Under the pieces are notes generated by a model, which had not been told where the DNA came from, searched no databases, and saw nothing but the letters and a program-made list of their open reading frames with translations. 64,000 nt of DNA from Iamia majanohamensis (lineage in GTDB: Bacteria > Actinomycetota > Acidimicrobiia > Acidimicrobiales > Iamiaceae): positions 4,278,001 to 4,342,000 of the forward strand of contig NZ_CP116942.1 of assembly GCF_028532485.1 (NCBI RefSeq). The letters are read 5' to 3'. Positions 31,940 through 41,286 of the stretch are shown here, piece by piece (the first letter of the stretch is position 1; the number at the start of each line of letters is the position of its first letter). Position numbers and translations under genes: made by a program.

Positions 31940-34492
31940 GTGACCGTCGCCCCCACCGGACTGCCCGTGGAGGAGGCGGTCGCCGAGGTGCGGACGGCCC
32001 TGGCCGGGGCGGGGGTGGCCGTGGTCCAGGCCCCGCCGGGGGCGGGCAAGACGACGGTCGTGCCCCTGCGGCTGCTGGAGGAGCCCTGGCTGGGCGGGCG
32101 GCGCATCGTGGTGCTCGAGCCCCGGCGCCTGGCGGCGCGGGCCGCGGCCCGGCGGATGGCGGCGCTGCTCGGCGAGGAGGTGGGCGCCACGGTCGGCTAC
32201 CGGACCCGCGACGACTCCGCCGTCTCCCGCCGCACGCGCGTCGAGGTGGTCACCGAGGGGATCCTCGTCCGACGCCTCCAGGGCGACCCCTCGCTGGAGG
32301 GGGTCGGGCTGGTGGTGCTCGACGAGGTCCACGAGCGCAGCATCCACTCCGACCTGGCCCTCGCCCTGCTGGTCGACGCCCGCTCGGCGCTGTGCCCGGA
32401 GCTGCGGGTGCTGGCCATGTCGGCCACCCTCGAGGCCGACCGCCTGGCACCGGTGCTGGGCGGCGACACCACACCGGCGCCGGTGGTCACGAGCGAGGGC
32501 CGGACCCACCCGGTCGAGCTGCGGTGGGAACCGGGCCGCGACCGGGAGCGCCTCGACGCCCACGTGGCCCGGGTGGTGGCCGACGTGGTGCGGCGGGAGG
32601 CGGGCGACGTCCTCGTGTTCCTGCCCGGCGCGGCCGACATCCGGCGGGCGGCCGGCGCCCTCGGCGGGGGCACCCTCCCCCCGGGGGTCGACGTCCGCCC
32701 CCTCTTCGGCGCCCTGCCCGTGGCCGAGCAGGACCTGGCCCTGGCCCCGTCGCCCGCCGGGCGGCGCCGGGTGGTGCTGGCCACCGACATCGCCGAGACC
32801 AGCCTCACCGTGGCCGGCGTCCGGGTCGTGGTCGACGCCGGGCGGGCCCGCGTGCCCCTCCTGGACCCCCGCACCGGCCTCACCCGGCTCCGCACCGTCA
32901 CCGCGTCGCAGGCCTCGGCGGACCAGCGCGCCGGGCGGGCGGGGCGGACCGAGCCGGGTGTCGCCGTCCGCCTCTGGAGCGAGGCCTCCCACGCCACCCG
33001 CCCCGCCTTCGCCACCCCGGAGATCGCCCAGGTCGACCTGGCCGCCCTGGTCCTCGACCTCGCCCTGTGGGGGGCGTCGCCCGACGAGCTGCGGTTCCTC
33101 GACCCGCCGCCCGCCCCGGCGCGGGCCGAGGCCCACGCCCTGCTGCGCGAGCTGGGCGCCCTCGACGGCGACGGCCGGCCCACGGCCACGGGCCGGGCCG
33201 TGGCCCGCCTGCCCCTGCACCCCCGCCTGGCCCGGATGGTGGTGGACGGCGCCCGCCGGCACCGGGGGTGGGAGGCCTGCCTGCTGGCCGCGGCCCTGGA
33301 GGAGCGCGACGTGCTCCGGGGCCGCCCCGGCGAGGTCCCCGTCGACGCGGCCGAGCGGCTCCGGGTGCTGGCCGACCGCCGGGCCTCGCACCCCCGGGCC
33401 GACGAGCGGTCCGTGCGCGCCGCCGGGCGGCGGGCCCGCCAGATCGCCCGGCGGGCCGACGTCGACCCCGTCGACCGGGTCGACCCCACCGCGTGCGGCC
33501 CCCTCCTCGGGCTGGCCTACCCCGACCGCCTGGCCCAGGTCCGCCCCGGCCACCGGGTGCGGCTCCGCAACGGCACCGGGGCGGCCCTGCCCGCCGCCGA
33601 CCCGATGGCGGCCGAGGCCTGGCTGGCCGTGGCCGAGGTCGACACCGCACCGACCCGGCCCGGCACCCCCGGCGCAGCGGCCGACCAGGGGCAGGTCCGC
33701 ATCGCCGCCGCCCTCGACGAGGCCGACGTCGTCGCCCTGGGGGGTGCGGCCGTGGCGACCACCGCAGAGGTGGTGTGGGACGAGGGCCGCGACGACCTGC
33801 GGGCCCGCACCGAGCGCCGCCTCGGCGCCCTCGTCCTCTCGTCCCACGACGCGCCGGTGGCCCCGGGCGCGGCGACCGTCGCCGCCCTCGTCGAGCTGGT
33901 CGCGGCCCGGGGCGTCGCCGCCCTGGGCTGGACCGAGGCCGCGCGCGAGCTCCAGCAGCGGGCCGTGTTCGCGGCCCGGGCCCACCCCGGGGAGGGCTGG
34001 CCCGACGTGACCGACAACGGGCTGGCGGCCGACCTCGAGGGGTGGCTGGCCCCCCGGCTCGCCCGTGCCCGGGGCCGGCGCGACCTGGAGCGGGTCGACG
34101 TCCTCGACGCCCTCCGGGGCCTGCTGGCGTGGCCCTGGCTGGGGCGCCTGGACGAGGTCGCGCCCCGCACGGTCGCCGTCGCCTCGGGGCGGGAGCTGCG
34201 GGTGGACTACTCGGCCGACGCCCCCGCCGCCCACGTGCGGGTCCAGGACCTCTACGGCACCACCACCCACCCGACCGTCGACGGCGGGCGGGTGCCGCTG
34301 GTGCTGCACCTGCTCTCGCCGGCGGGCCGCGACGTGCAGGTCACCGCCGACCTGCCCGGCTTCTGGGCCGGGTCGTGGGCTGACGTCCGCAAGGACATGG
34401 CCGGCCGCTACCCCAAGCACCCCTGGCCCGACGACCCCGCCGCGGCCGCACCCCCGCCGCCCCGACGAGGGGGCCGCCCCCGCCGCCGGTAG
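31940..34492 (+). CDS. hrpB: ATP-dependent helicase HrpB
   Basis: An 850-residue DEAH-box helicase. Motif I PPGAGKT is at 32-38, motif II DEVH at 128-131 (DEVHER), motif III SAT, motif V ATDIAETSLT and motif VI QRAGRAGR. The helicase_C, HA2-like and HrpB-specific C-terminal regions (LAWPWLGRLDEVAPRTV, PVLHLLSPAGRDVQVTADLPGFW) are present. HrpB unwinds RNA in vitro-studied relatives, but its physiological role in actinobacteria is unclear. The GTG at 31940 begins seven residues before conserved sequence. It is separate from the DsbB operon, which is divergent. Confidence 0.93.
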   Translation: MTVAPTGLPVEEAVAEVRTALAGAGVAVVQAPPGAGKTTVVPLRLLEEPWLGGRRIVVLEPRRLAARAAARRMAALLGEEVGATVGYRTRDDSAVSRRTRVEVVTEGILVRRLQGDPSLEGVGLVVLDEVHERSIHSDLALALLVDARSALCPELRVLAMSATLEADRLAPVLGGDTTPAPVVTSEGRTHPVELRWEPGRDRERLDAHVARVVADVVRREAGDVLVFLPGAADIRRAAGALGGGTLPPGVDVRPLFGALPVAEQDLALAPSPAGRRRVVLATDIAETSLTVAGVRVVVDAGRARVPLLDPRTGLTRLRTVTASQASADQRAGRAGRTEPGVAVRLWSEASHATRPAFATPEIAQVDLAALVLDLALWGASPDELRFLDPPPAPARAEAHALLRELGALDGDGRPTATGRAVARLPLHPRLARMVVDGARRHRGWEACLLAAALEERDVLRGRPGEVPVDAAERLRVLADRRASHPRADERSVRAAGRRARQIARRADVDPVDRVDPTACGPLLGLAYPDRLAQVRPGHRVRLRNGTGAALPAADPMAAEAWLAVAEVDTAPTRPGTPGAAADQGQVRIAAALDEADVVALGGAAVATTAEVVWDEGRDDLRARTERRLGALVLSSHDAPVAPGAATVAALVELVAARGVAALGWTEAARELQQRAVFAARAHPGEGWPDVTDNGLAADLEGWLAPRLARARGRRDLERVDVLDALRGLLAWPWLGRLDEVAPRTVAVASGRELRVDYSADAPAAHVRVQDLYGTTTHPTVDGGRVPLVLHLLSPAGRDVQVTADLPGFWAGSWADVRKDMAGRYPKHPWPDDPAAAAPPPPRRGGRPRRR

Positions 34493-34507
34493 CGACGCCG
34501 GCCCGGG

Positions 34508-34540
34508 CCCGACGAGGTGCGCCTGGCCCACTCCGTCGGG
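34508..34540. terminator. Imperfect hairpin of the GTGCC-GGCAC family
   Basis: CCCGACGAGGTGCGCC pairs imperfectly with GGCCCACTCCGTCGGG (two mismatches, one G.T), leaving a loop of one T. It lies between convergent hrpB (+) and gdh (-) and abuts the gdh stop. It looks like a decayed copy of the hairpin at 21209. Confidence 0.45.
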
Positions 34541-34543
34541 CGC

Positions 34544-35869
34544 TCAGCCCTCCCCGTCGGCGAAGTAGGAGCGGGTGCCGGTGGCCTCGACGGCCTCGGA
34601 GAGGCGCTCGAGGGCGAGGGCGTAGGCGGCGGTGCGGAGGTCGCAGTCGAGCTCGTCGGCCCGGTCGAGGACGTTGTTCGTCTCCCGGGCCATGACCTCC
34701 TCGAGCCCGTTGTTGACCTGCTCCAGGTTCCAGGGCAGGCCGGTGCGGTTCTGCACCCACTCGAAGTAGCTCACCGTCACCCCGCCGGCGTTGGCCAGGA
34801 TGTCGGGGAGCACGTCGAGCTCGCGGTCGCGCAGGATCTCGTCGGCCCGACTGGTGGTGGGCCCGTTGGCCACCTCGACCACGAGGGAGGCCCGGATGTC
34901 CTCTGCGTTGTCCGCGGTGATGACGCCCTCCAGGGCGGCGGGGATGAGCACGTCGACCTCGAGCTCGAGGAGCTGGTCGTTGGAGATCTCGGTGGCGTCG
35001 ACGGTCTCGCACACCGACCCGTCGCAGTAGACGGCCTTCAGCTGGCGGCTCTCGTTCTTCTGCTGCATGAGGCTGGGCACGTCGAAGCCGTCGTCGGACT
35101 GGATGCCGCCCTTGGAGTCGCTCACCGCGACGACCGTGTAGCCGTCCTCCTGGAGCAGGCGGGCCACGTGCTGGCCGGCGTTGCCGAACCCCTGCACCGC
35201 CACGGTCTTCTCGGTGGGGTCCCAGTCGTGGCGCTCGGCGTACTGGGTGATGGCGTAGTAGGCGCCCCGCCCGGTGGCCTGGTCGCGGCCCAGGCTGCCC
35301 CCCAGGGCCAGGGGCTTGCCGGTGATGACGGCGGGGGTGCGCTGGCGGCGGGCCTTGGAGTACTCGTCCATCATCCAGCCCATCACCATCTCGTTGGTGT
35401 AGACGTCCGGCGCCGGGATGTCGGTGTCGGGGCCGATGAAGTCCCCGAGGGCGGTGACCAGGCCCCGGGAGAGCCGCTCCAGCTCCATGCGGGACAGCTC
35501 CTTGGGGTTGACGATGACGCCCCCCTTGCCGCCGCCGTAGGGGATGCCCACCACCGCGCACTTGAGGGTCATCCACAGGGCCAGGGCCTTGACCTCGCTG
35601 ATGCTGACGTCGGGGTGGTAGCGGATGCCGCCCTTGGCCGGGCCCCGGGTGTCGTCGTGACGCACCCGGTAGGCCTCGAAGGTCCGGAGGCTGCCGTCGT
35701 CCATGCGCACCGGCACCGACACCTGCAGGACCGCCTTGGGGTGGCGGAGGCGCTCGGTGACCTCCTCCTCGACGCCGCCGAACTCGGCGGCCCGGTCCAG
35801 CTTGCGGATGGCGTCGGTGAACACGTCGCCGTGGTCCGAGCCGTCCTCGTGGGTGTCGTCGTCGGTCAC
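34544..35869 (-). CDS. Glutamate dehydrogenase (Glu/Leu/Phe/Val dehydrogenase family)
   Basis: A 441-residue protein. It has the substrate-binding KGGIRYHP (Lys79), MTLKCAVVGIPYGGGKGGV with catalytic Lys115, the GFGNAG nucleotide motif (about 237) and IPAALEGVIT. Length and motifs fit hexameric glutamate dehydrogenases, which interconvert glutamate and 2-oxoglutarate plus ammonia. The N-terminal 15 residues are acidic. The GTG at 35869 is placed by the strong AGGAGG five bases upstream. NAD versus NADP use is not determined. Confidence 0.92.
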   Translation of the reverse strand: MTDDDTHEDGSDHGDVFTDAIRKLDRAAEFGGVEEEVTERLRHPKAVLQVSVPVRMDDGSLRTFEAYRVRHDDTRGPAKGGIRYHPDVSISEVKALALWMTLKCAVVGIPYGGGKGGVIVNPKELSRMELERLSRGLVTALGDFIGPDTDIPAPDVYTNEMVMGWMMDEYSKARRQRTPAVITGKPLALGGSLGRDQATGRGAYYAITQYAERHDWDPTEKTVAVQGFGNAGQHVARLLQEDGYTVVAVSDSKGGIQSDDGFDVPSLMQQKNESRQLKAVYCDGSVCETVDATEISNDQLLELEVDVLIPAALEGVITADNAEDIRASLVVEVANGPTTSRADEILRDRELDVLPDILANAGGVTVSYFEWVQNRTGLPWNLEQVNNGLEEVMARETNNVLDRADELDCDLRTAAYALALERLSEAVEATGTRSYFADGEG

Positions 35870-36060
35870 TGGGGCCTCCTGTCGCGGGTCGGTGCGGGAG
35901 GCGCCCTGCCCTCCGCCCGCGCCCGGAACCACGTCCGGGCGCCGCCAGTGTGCACCGCCCCCGGGCGCCGTGCCCCCGGTCACCGCGGGTGAGCCCACCC
36001 CGGTCGGCACCGACGGCCGACCGCACCTGCCCGGGCGCCTCCGCCCGGGCCGCGGACACC

Positions 36061-36660
36061 TCAGCCCGCGTGGCTCGGCGGCGGGTCGTCGTGGGTCGTG
36101 GGCTGGATCACGACCAGCACGGTGTCGAGCGGGCGCTTGTGTGCGTTGCGGTAGGCGTGGGGGCGGTCGCCGTCGAAGAGCACCGCGCCCCCGGCGCGCA
36201 CCACGAAGGGCTCGTCGTCGACCTCGAGGGTGAGGGTGCCGGCGAGCACGGCCATCATCTCGCGGGTCCCCTCCAGGTGGCCCTCGGACTCGTGGCCGTC
36301 GCCGGGGGCGAGGGTCCAGCGCCAGAGCTCGACGTGCTCGCGGCGGTCGGAGCCCACCAGCAGGTCGCCCACCGAGCCCTCCTCGCCGTGCCACAGGCGG
36401 ACGACCTCGTCGGGCGAGACGGCGCGGACGGTGGCGGTGTCGCTCAGCTCGACGATGCGGGCGAGGGTCTCGCCGAAGGCGTCGGCCAGGCGGCACAGGG
36501 TGCCGATGCTGGGGTTGGTGCGGGCCTGCTCGATCTGCACGAGCATCCCCTTGCTGACCCCGGACCGGGTGGCCAGGTGGTCGAGGGTCCACTGGCGCTC
36601 GGTCCGCAACCGGCGGGTGTTGCGTGCGATCGCAGCTGCGACCTCGTCGGCGTCGGGCAC
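36061..36660 (-). CDS. XRE-family regulator with C-terminal cupin
   Basis: A 199-residue protein. Residues 8-62 form an HTH_XRE domain (LRTERQWTLDHLATRSGVSKGMLVQIEQARTNPSIGTLCRLADAF). Residues 110-185 form a cupin_2 sensor domain (RWTLAPGDGHESEGHLEGTREMMAVLAGTL). The class regulates amino-acid, amine or efflux genes in response to small molecules bound in the cupin. It is divergent from an EamA transporter gene, and the 134-base gap holds several TGCA-centred half-sites, making transporter control likely. Confidence 0.9.
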   Translation of the reverse strand: MPDADEVAAAIARNTRRLRTERQWTLDHLATRSGVSKGMLVQIEQARTNPSIGTLCRLADAFGETLARIVELSDTATVRAVSPDEVVRLWHGEEGSVGDLLVGSDRREHVELWRWTLAPGDGHESEGHLEGTREMMAVLAGTLTLEVDDEPFVVRAGGAVLFDGDRPHAYRNAHKRPLDTVLVVIQPTTHDDPPPSHAG

Positions 36661-36723
36661 GGGCCCACGCTACCCAGCCCCTCGGCGGCCCTCGACCCCG
36701 CTGGTCACTGTGGTGGACGGTCT

Positions 36724-36767
36724 GGTGCAATGGGCAGCACCTTCTCTACACTGCACCGGCCAGTGCA
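36724..36767 (+). promoter_or_regulatory. Divergent control region between XRE-cupin and EamA genes
   Basis: GGTGC (36724-36728) pairs with GCACC (36737-36741). TGCAC (36752-36756) pairs with GTGCA (36763-36767). A -10-like TACACT (36747-36752) abuts the second dyad. TGCA occurs three times in 44 bases. This fits operator sites for the XRE-cupin regulator overlapping the transporter promoter. Confidence 0.45.
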
Positions 36768-36794
36768 ACACGATGACCGTAGGGAGGTCGAGAA

Positions 36795-37676
36795 GTGTCC
36801 GTGGTCCTCGCCCTCGGAGCCGCCGTCGGCTTCGGGTCCGCCGACTTCCTGGGCGGCGTGGCCTCACGTCGCCGCACCGCCCTCTCGGTCGCCCTGGCCG
36901 CCCAGGCCGCCGGCCTGCTGGTGCTGTCGCTCACCCTCCCGCTGCTGGGCCCGGCCCAGGCCACGCCCCGGGACCTCGCCCTCGGCTGGGTCGGCGGCCT
37001 CTTCGGCGGCGGCGGGCTCACCCTGCTGTTCCGCACCCTGGCCCGGGGCCCCATGAGCGTGGTCGCCCCCGTGGCCGCCGTGGTCGCCACCACCGTCCCC
37101 GTCGCCGCCGGACTGCTCCTGGGCGAGCGCCCCGGGCTGCCCGCGGTGGTCGGCATCGCCGTGGCCCTCTCGGCCGTGGTGCTGATCACGCGCGAGGGCC
37201 CCGAGGAGACCGCGCCCGACCACCTCGACCCCGACGCGGCCCGCGCCCGCCCGGCCCGGGCCACCCCGGCCATCGTCGGCGTGGCCCTGCTGTCGGGGGC
37301 CATGTTCGGGCTCTTCTTCGTCTGCCTCCACGGCACCGCCCCCGCCTCCGGCATGGTCCCGCTGCTCGCCGCCCGCCTGGCCTCGGTCCCCCTCATCGCG
37401 CTCCTCGCCTTCGGCCGGGGCGAGGGGGTCCGCTCGGTCCTCGGGGGCCAGGGCGTCGCCGTGGCCCTGCTCAGCGGCGTGGTCGACATGGTCGCCAACG
37501 TCGCCTGCCTGGTGGCCCTCCGCCACGGGATGCTCTCGGTGGTCTCGGCCACCACCGGCCTCTACCCGGTGGCCACCGTCGTCCTGGCCCAGGCCGTGCT
37601 GGGGGAGCGCCTGCGCCGCCCGCAGCTGGCCGGCCTCGGCGTGGCCGCCCTGGCCGCCGGGCTGGTGTCGCTCTGA
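36795..37676 (+). CDS. EamA/DMT family transporter
   Basis: A 293-residue membrane protein with about ten helices in two EamA repeats (residues 1-133 and 155-292). It starts VVLALGAAVGFGSADFLGG and ends with PVATVVLAQAVLGERLRRPQLAG, the E-x-L/x-P signature of the family. Members export amino acids, nucleosides or metabolites. GTG start with AGGGAGG seven bases upstream. Divergent from, and probably controlled by, the XRE-cupin protein. Confidence 0.88.
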   Translation: MSVVLALGAAVGFGSADFLGGVASRRRTALSVALAAQAAGLLVLSLTLPLLGPAQATPRDLALGWVGGLFGGGGLTLLFRTLARGPMSVVAPVAAVVATTVPVAAGLLLGERPGLPAVVGIAVALSAVVLITREGPEETAPDHLDPDAARARPARATPAIVGVALLSGAMFGLFFVCLHGTAPASGMVPLLAARLASVPLIALLAFGRGEGVRSVLGGQGVAVALLSGVVDMVANVACLVALRHGMLSVVSATTGLYPVATVVLAQAVLGERLRRPQLAGLGVAALAAGLVSL

Positions 37677-37748
37677 CCCACCCGGGCGGCCGGGCCGACG
37701 TCGCCGGGCGTCGCCGCCGGCGACCCAGGTCCTACATTGGGTCGGCCC

Positions 37749-38897
37749 ATGGCCGCTCCCCCCTCCCCGTCGTGGCGGCCCCCGTCCGTCGTGCTCAAGG
37801 TCACCGCCTGGGCCGGGTGCACCATCGTCGTGCTGGCCGCGGGCTGGCTCTTCCTGAAGATCGCCAGCGCCCTCGCCCTGGTCCTCTTCCCCCTCGTCGT
37901 CACCGCCTTCCTGAGCCGCATCCTGGCCCCGCCCTCCCAGTGGCTGCGGCGTCGGGGCTGGCGCCCGGCCCCGGCGGCGGCCGCCACGGTGGTCGGGTTC
38001 CTCGTCCTGCTGGGCGGGCTCACCGCGGCCATGGCCCCGTCGATGGTCAGCGAGTTCCGGGGCCTCGGCGACGCGGTGGCCGACGGCGTGGCCGACATCG
38101 AGGACTGGGTCGTCGAGGACAGCGGGCTCGACGTGACCCGCCAGGACATCGAGGAGGCCAAGGACGACGCCTCGGACCGGGCCTCCGAGGTGGTGCGCAA
38201 CAGCGGCGACCAGATCGTCTCCGGGGCCCGGCTCGTCCTCACCGCCCTCGTCGGCCTGGTGCTGTCGCTGATCCTCACCTTCTTCGCCCTCAAGGACGGG
38301 CCCGACACCCTCGAGCGGGCCCATCGCGCCCTGCCCGAGCACCGCCGCCGCGACGCCGAGGTCGTGGCCTCCGCCTCGTGGGCCAGCCTGGGTGGGTACC
38401 TGCGGGGGGCGGCCCTCCTCGGGCTGCTGGAGGCCGTCGTCATCGGGGCCACCATGGCGATCCTCGGGGTCGACCTGATCCTGCCGGTGATGCTGCTCAC
38501 CTTCCTCGCCGCCTTCGTCCCCCTGGTCGGGGCCACCGTGGCCGGCGTCCTGGCCGTGCTCGTCACCCTCGCGGCCGGGGGCCTCGTCCCCGCCCTGATC
38601 GTGGGGGTGGTGGCCCTGCTGGTCCAGCAGTTCGACAACGACCTGCTGGCGCCCTGGATCTACGGCAAGGCCCTGGAGATGCACCCGGTGGTCATCCTCC
38701 TGGCCATCACCACCGGCACCGCCGCCTTCGGCGTGGTCGGCACGTTCCTCGCCGTCCCCCTCACCGCGGTGGTGCTCACCTCGGTGAAGGCCCTGCGGGC
38801 GGAGCGGACCGACCCGACCGAGAGCGCTGCGGCCGGCGGGGACGGTTCCGACCCGCCCCCGTCGCCGCAGGGCGGGCCCGTGCCGGAGCCGACGTGA
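37749..38897 (+). CDS. AI-2E family transporter
   Basis: A 382-residue membrane protein of the AI-2E/UPF0118 family. N-terminal helices (VTAWAGCTIVVLAAGWLFL) and a long amphipathic segment (ADIEDWVVEDSGLDVTRQDIEEAKDDASDRA) precede the conserved C-terminal core: ALKDGPDTLERA, GGYLRGAALLGLLEAVV, QFDNDLLAPWIYGKALEMHPVVILLAI. Some members export signals or act as Na+/H+ antiporters; its substrate is unknown. ATG at 37749. The stop overlaps the next gene by four bases. Confidence 0.88.
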   Translation: MAAPPSPSWRPPSVVLKVTAWAGCTIVVLAAGWLFLKIASALALVLFPLVVTAFLSRILAPPSQWLRRRGWRPAPAAAATVVGFLVLLGGLTAAMAPSMVSEFRGLGDAVADGVADIEDWVVEDSGLDVTRQDIEEAKDDASDRASEVVRNSGDQIVSGARLVLTALVGLVLSLILTFFALKDGPDTLERAHRALPEHRRRDAEVVASASWASLGGYLRGAALLGLLEAVVIGATMAILGVDLILPVMLLTFLAAFVPLVGATVAGVLAVLVTLAAGGLVPALIVGVVALLVQQFDNDLLAPWIYGKALEMHPVVILLAITTGTAAFGVVGTFLAVPLTAVVLTSVKALRAERTDPTESAAAGGDGSDPPPSPQGGPVPEPT

Positions 38898-39490
38898 CCG
38901 ACGCCCGGTGGAACCACAACGTCGAGCACTACGAGGTCCTCCTGCGGGCCCTCCCCCCGCACTGCTCGCGGGTCCTCGACGTCGGCTGCGGCGACGGCCT
39001 GCTCACCCGGGCCGTGGCCGAGCGGGGCATCCCGGTGGTCGCCCTCGACGTCGATGCCGGCAGCGTGGCCACCACCCGGGCCGAGGTGGCCGACCTCGAC
39101 GACGTCGAGGTCGTGCAGGGCGACGTGATGGACCCGGACCTCGACCTGGGCATCTTCGACGCGGTCCTGTCGGTGGCCACCCTCCACCACCTGCCCCTGG
39201 AGGACGGGCTGCGCCGGATGTCGGAGCTGGTCGCCCCCGGCGGGGTCCTGGGCGTCGTCGGCATCGCCCGCAGCCGGTCCCTGTGGGACCTGTCCCACGA
39301 CGCCGTCGGGGCCGTGCTGGCCCGGGTGCGCCGGCGCCGTCGCGGGTGGTGGGAGGTCACCGCCCCGACCCGTCGGCCCACCACCAGCTACACGCGCGTC
39401 CTCCGGGTGGCCACCCTGCTGCTGCCCGGCGTCCGCTACCGCCGCCACCTGCTGTTCCGCTACTCCCTCGTCTGGACCCGCCCCGGCTGA
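38894..39490 (+). CDS. Class I SAM-dependent methyltransferase
   Basis: A 198-residue protein with motif I VLDVGCGDGLLT (residues 27-38), VVALDVDAGSV (motif II), VEVVQGDVMDPDLDLGIFDAVLSVATLHHLP (motifs III-IV) and LVAPGGVLGVVGI. Resembles small-molecule methyltransferases such as the UbiE/methyltransf_11 group. The C-terminus is basic (VRRRRRGWWEV, RYRRHLLFRYS). Translationally coupled to the AI-2E family transporter by a GTGA overlap. Confidence 0.88.
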   Translation: MTDARWNHNVEHYEVLLRALPPHCSRVLDVGCGDGLLTRAVAERGIPVVALDVDAGSVATTRAEVADLDDVEVVQGDVMDPDLDLGIFDAVLSVATLHHLPLEDGLRRMSELVAPGGVLGVVGIARSRSLWDLSHDAVGAVLARVRRRRRGWWEVTAPTRRPTTSYTRVLRVATLLLPGVRYRRHLLFRYSLVWTRPG

Positions 39491-39505
39491 CGCGCCCGCC
39501 GCGCC

Positions 39506-39620
39506 CACGAACCAGACACCAGACGCGTCGTCCTGGCCACGCGTCTGGTCGCTGCTTCACCCCTCACCACGAACCAGAGACCAGACGCGTCGTCCTGGCC
39601 ACGCGTCTGGTCGCTGCTTC
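39506..39620. repeat. Tandem 53-bp hairpin repeat, two copies
   Basis: Copies at 39506-39558 and 39568-39620 differ at one base. Each contains ACCAGACGCGT, the loop CGTCCTGGCC and ACGCGTCTGGT. Flanks extend the stem imperfectly (GAACCAG/CTGCTTC). They lie between convergent genes. A related hairpin occurs at 60.7 kb. Confidence 0.8.
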
Positions 39621-39640
39621 GCCCGGAGCCGGGGTCGGCG

Positions 39641-40861
39641 TCAGGGGAGGGCGGCGCGGCGGGCGGCGAGGAAGCGGCGCTCGGCCGGGTTGGTGGCCAG
39701 GGCGAGGGCGGCGTCGTAGGCCGCGACGGCCTCCGCCGGGCGGTCGAGGCGCACCAGCAGGTCGGCCCGGGTGGCCGGCAGCAGGTGGTAGCGGTCGAGG
39801 CCGGCGAGGGCGTCGACCTCGGCCAGGGCGACGGCGGGCCCCTCGACCTCGGCCACCGCCACCGCCCGGTTGAGGGCCACCACCGGGGTGGGGTGGAGGG
39901 CCAGGAGCTGGTCGTAGATGCGCACGATCTGGGCCCAGTCGGTGGCCGCTGCGTCCGGGGCCTCGCTGTGCACGGCGGCGATGCAGGCCTGCAGCTGGTA
40001 CGGACCGGGCCGGCCCCGCCGCAGGCACGCAGCCACCTCGGCCCGCCCCTCGGCGGCCAGGTCGTGGTCCCACAGGGAGCGGTCCTGGTCGGCCAGCAGC
40101 ACCAGGTCGCCGGCCGCGTCGGTGCGGGCCGGGCGCCGGGCCTCGGTGAGCAGGAGCAGGCCGAGCAGGCCCCGGGCCTCGGGCTCGTCGGGCATGAGCT
40201 CGACGAGGGTGCGGGCCAGGCGGATGGCCTCGGCGCCCAGGTCCTCCCGGTCGAGGTCGTCGCCCGAGGTGGCGGTGTGGCCCTCGGTGGAGACGAGGTA
40301 GAGGACGGCCAGCACCGCGCCGAGGCGGTCCGGCAGCTCGGCATCGCCCGGGACCCGGTAGGGGATGTGCGCGTCGCGGATCTTGCGCTTGGCCCGCACC
40401 AGGCGCTGGGCCATGGTCGCCTCGGGGACCAGGAACGCCCGGGCGATGGCCTCGGTCTCCAGGCCGCCCAGCAGCTTGAGGGTGAGGGCCACCTGGGCGC
40501 TGGTCGCCAGGGCCGGGTGGCAGCAGGTGAAGATGAGCCGCAGGCGGTCGTCGGCCACCGGTCCCACCTCCTCGGGGGGATCGTCGTGGGTGTGCAGGCG
40601 GGTGGCGGCGACGTGGCGGTCGTGGCGCGTGGACTCCCGCCGCAGGCGGTCGATGGCCCGGTTGCGGGCCGTGGTGAGGATCCAGCCGCCGGGGTTCGGG
40701 GGCGTGCCCCGGGCCGGCCAGCGCTCGCTGGCCACCACGAAGGCCTCCTGGACCGCCTCCTCGGCGACGTCGATGTCGCCGAAGAGGCGGATCAGGGTGG
40801 CGACCACCCGCCCCCGCTCGTCGCGGTAGGTGCGGGCCAGGTCGGCGGCCGGGTCCGGCAC
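39641..40861 (-). CDS. ECF sigma factor with DUF6596/TPR-like extension (ECF42 type)
   Basis: A 406-residue protein. Sigma2 is at about 8-75 ([38 protein letters not shown]) and sigma4 at about 110-165 ([35 protein letters not shown]). A 220-residue C-terminal extension ([70 protein letters not shown]) is the hallmark of ECF42, where it is needed for activity in place of an anti-sigma factor. It lies seven bases after a DGPF/YCII gene, the known partner. Targets are commonly DGPF genes. Confidence 0.92.
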   Translation of the reverse strand: MPDPAADLARTYRDERGRVVATLIRLFGDIDVAEEAVQEAFVVASERWPARGTPPNPGGWILTTARNRAIDRLRRESTRHDRHVAATRLHTHDDPPEEVGPVADDRLRLIFTCCHPALATSAQVALTLKLLGGLETEAIARAFLVPEATMAQRLVRAKRKIRDAHIPYRVPGDAELPDRLGAVLAVLYLVSTEGHTATSGDDLDREDLGAEAIRLARTLVELMPDEPEARGLLGLLLLTEARRPARTDAAGDLVLLADQDRSLWDHDLAAEGRAEVAACLRRGRPGPYQLQACIAAVHSEAPDAAATDWAQIVRIYDQLLALHPTPVVALNRAVAVAEVEGPAVALAEVDALAGLDRYHLLPATRADLLVRLDRPAEAVAAYDAALALATNPAERRFLAARRAALP

Positions 40862-40868
40862 CGCGACG

Positions 40869-41234
40869 TCAGTCCTCGGGCTCGGACTGGAAGGGGCGGA
40901 CCTCGACGGCGCCGCGACAGGCGGCCGAGCCCTTCTTCGCCCACTCCAGGGCGGCGTCGAGGTCGGCGACGTCGATCACCCAGAAGCCGCCCAGGAACTC
41001 CTTGGTCTCGGCGAAGGGACCGTCGGTCAGCAGGACCTCTCCCTCGTGGGCCCGCACGGTCGTGGCCGTGTCGGGCATCTCCAGGCCGCCGGCGAACACC
41101 CAGGCCCCCTCGGCCTGCAGCTCGGTGTTGAAGGCGTCCACCGCGGCGAACGTGGCCTGCATGTCCTCGGGGGACATCTCGAAGGCGGCATCGTCGGTGC
41201 CGTCGTGGTGGACGGAGAGCATGTACTCGGCCAT
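40869..41234 (-). CDS. YCII-related DGPF-domain protein
   Basis: A 121-residue protein with [54 protein letters not shown] and VEVRPF: the complete YCII/DGPF family pattern. Its biochemical role is unknown; it is linked genetically to ECF42 sigma factors. First gene of a two-gene operon with the sigma factor. ATG at 41234 with AGGAGGAAG upstream. Confidence 0.92.
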   Translation of the reverse strand: MAEYMLSVHHDGTDDAAFEMSPEDMQATFAAVDAFNTELQAEGAWVFAGGLEMPDTATTVRAHEGEVLLTDGPFAETKEFLGGFWVIDVADLDAALEWAKKGSAACRGAVEVRPFQSEPED

Positions 41235-41286
41235 CGGGGGCTTCCTCCTGTGTCGGGGACCGGCGCTCTGCCGGCCTCTGGGATGT

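Noticed and set aside
39506-39620. Possible CRISPR array
   Set aside because: Only two units with a 9-base gap, each itself a hairpin, and no cas genes.
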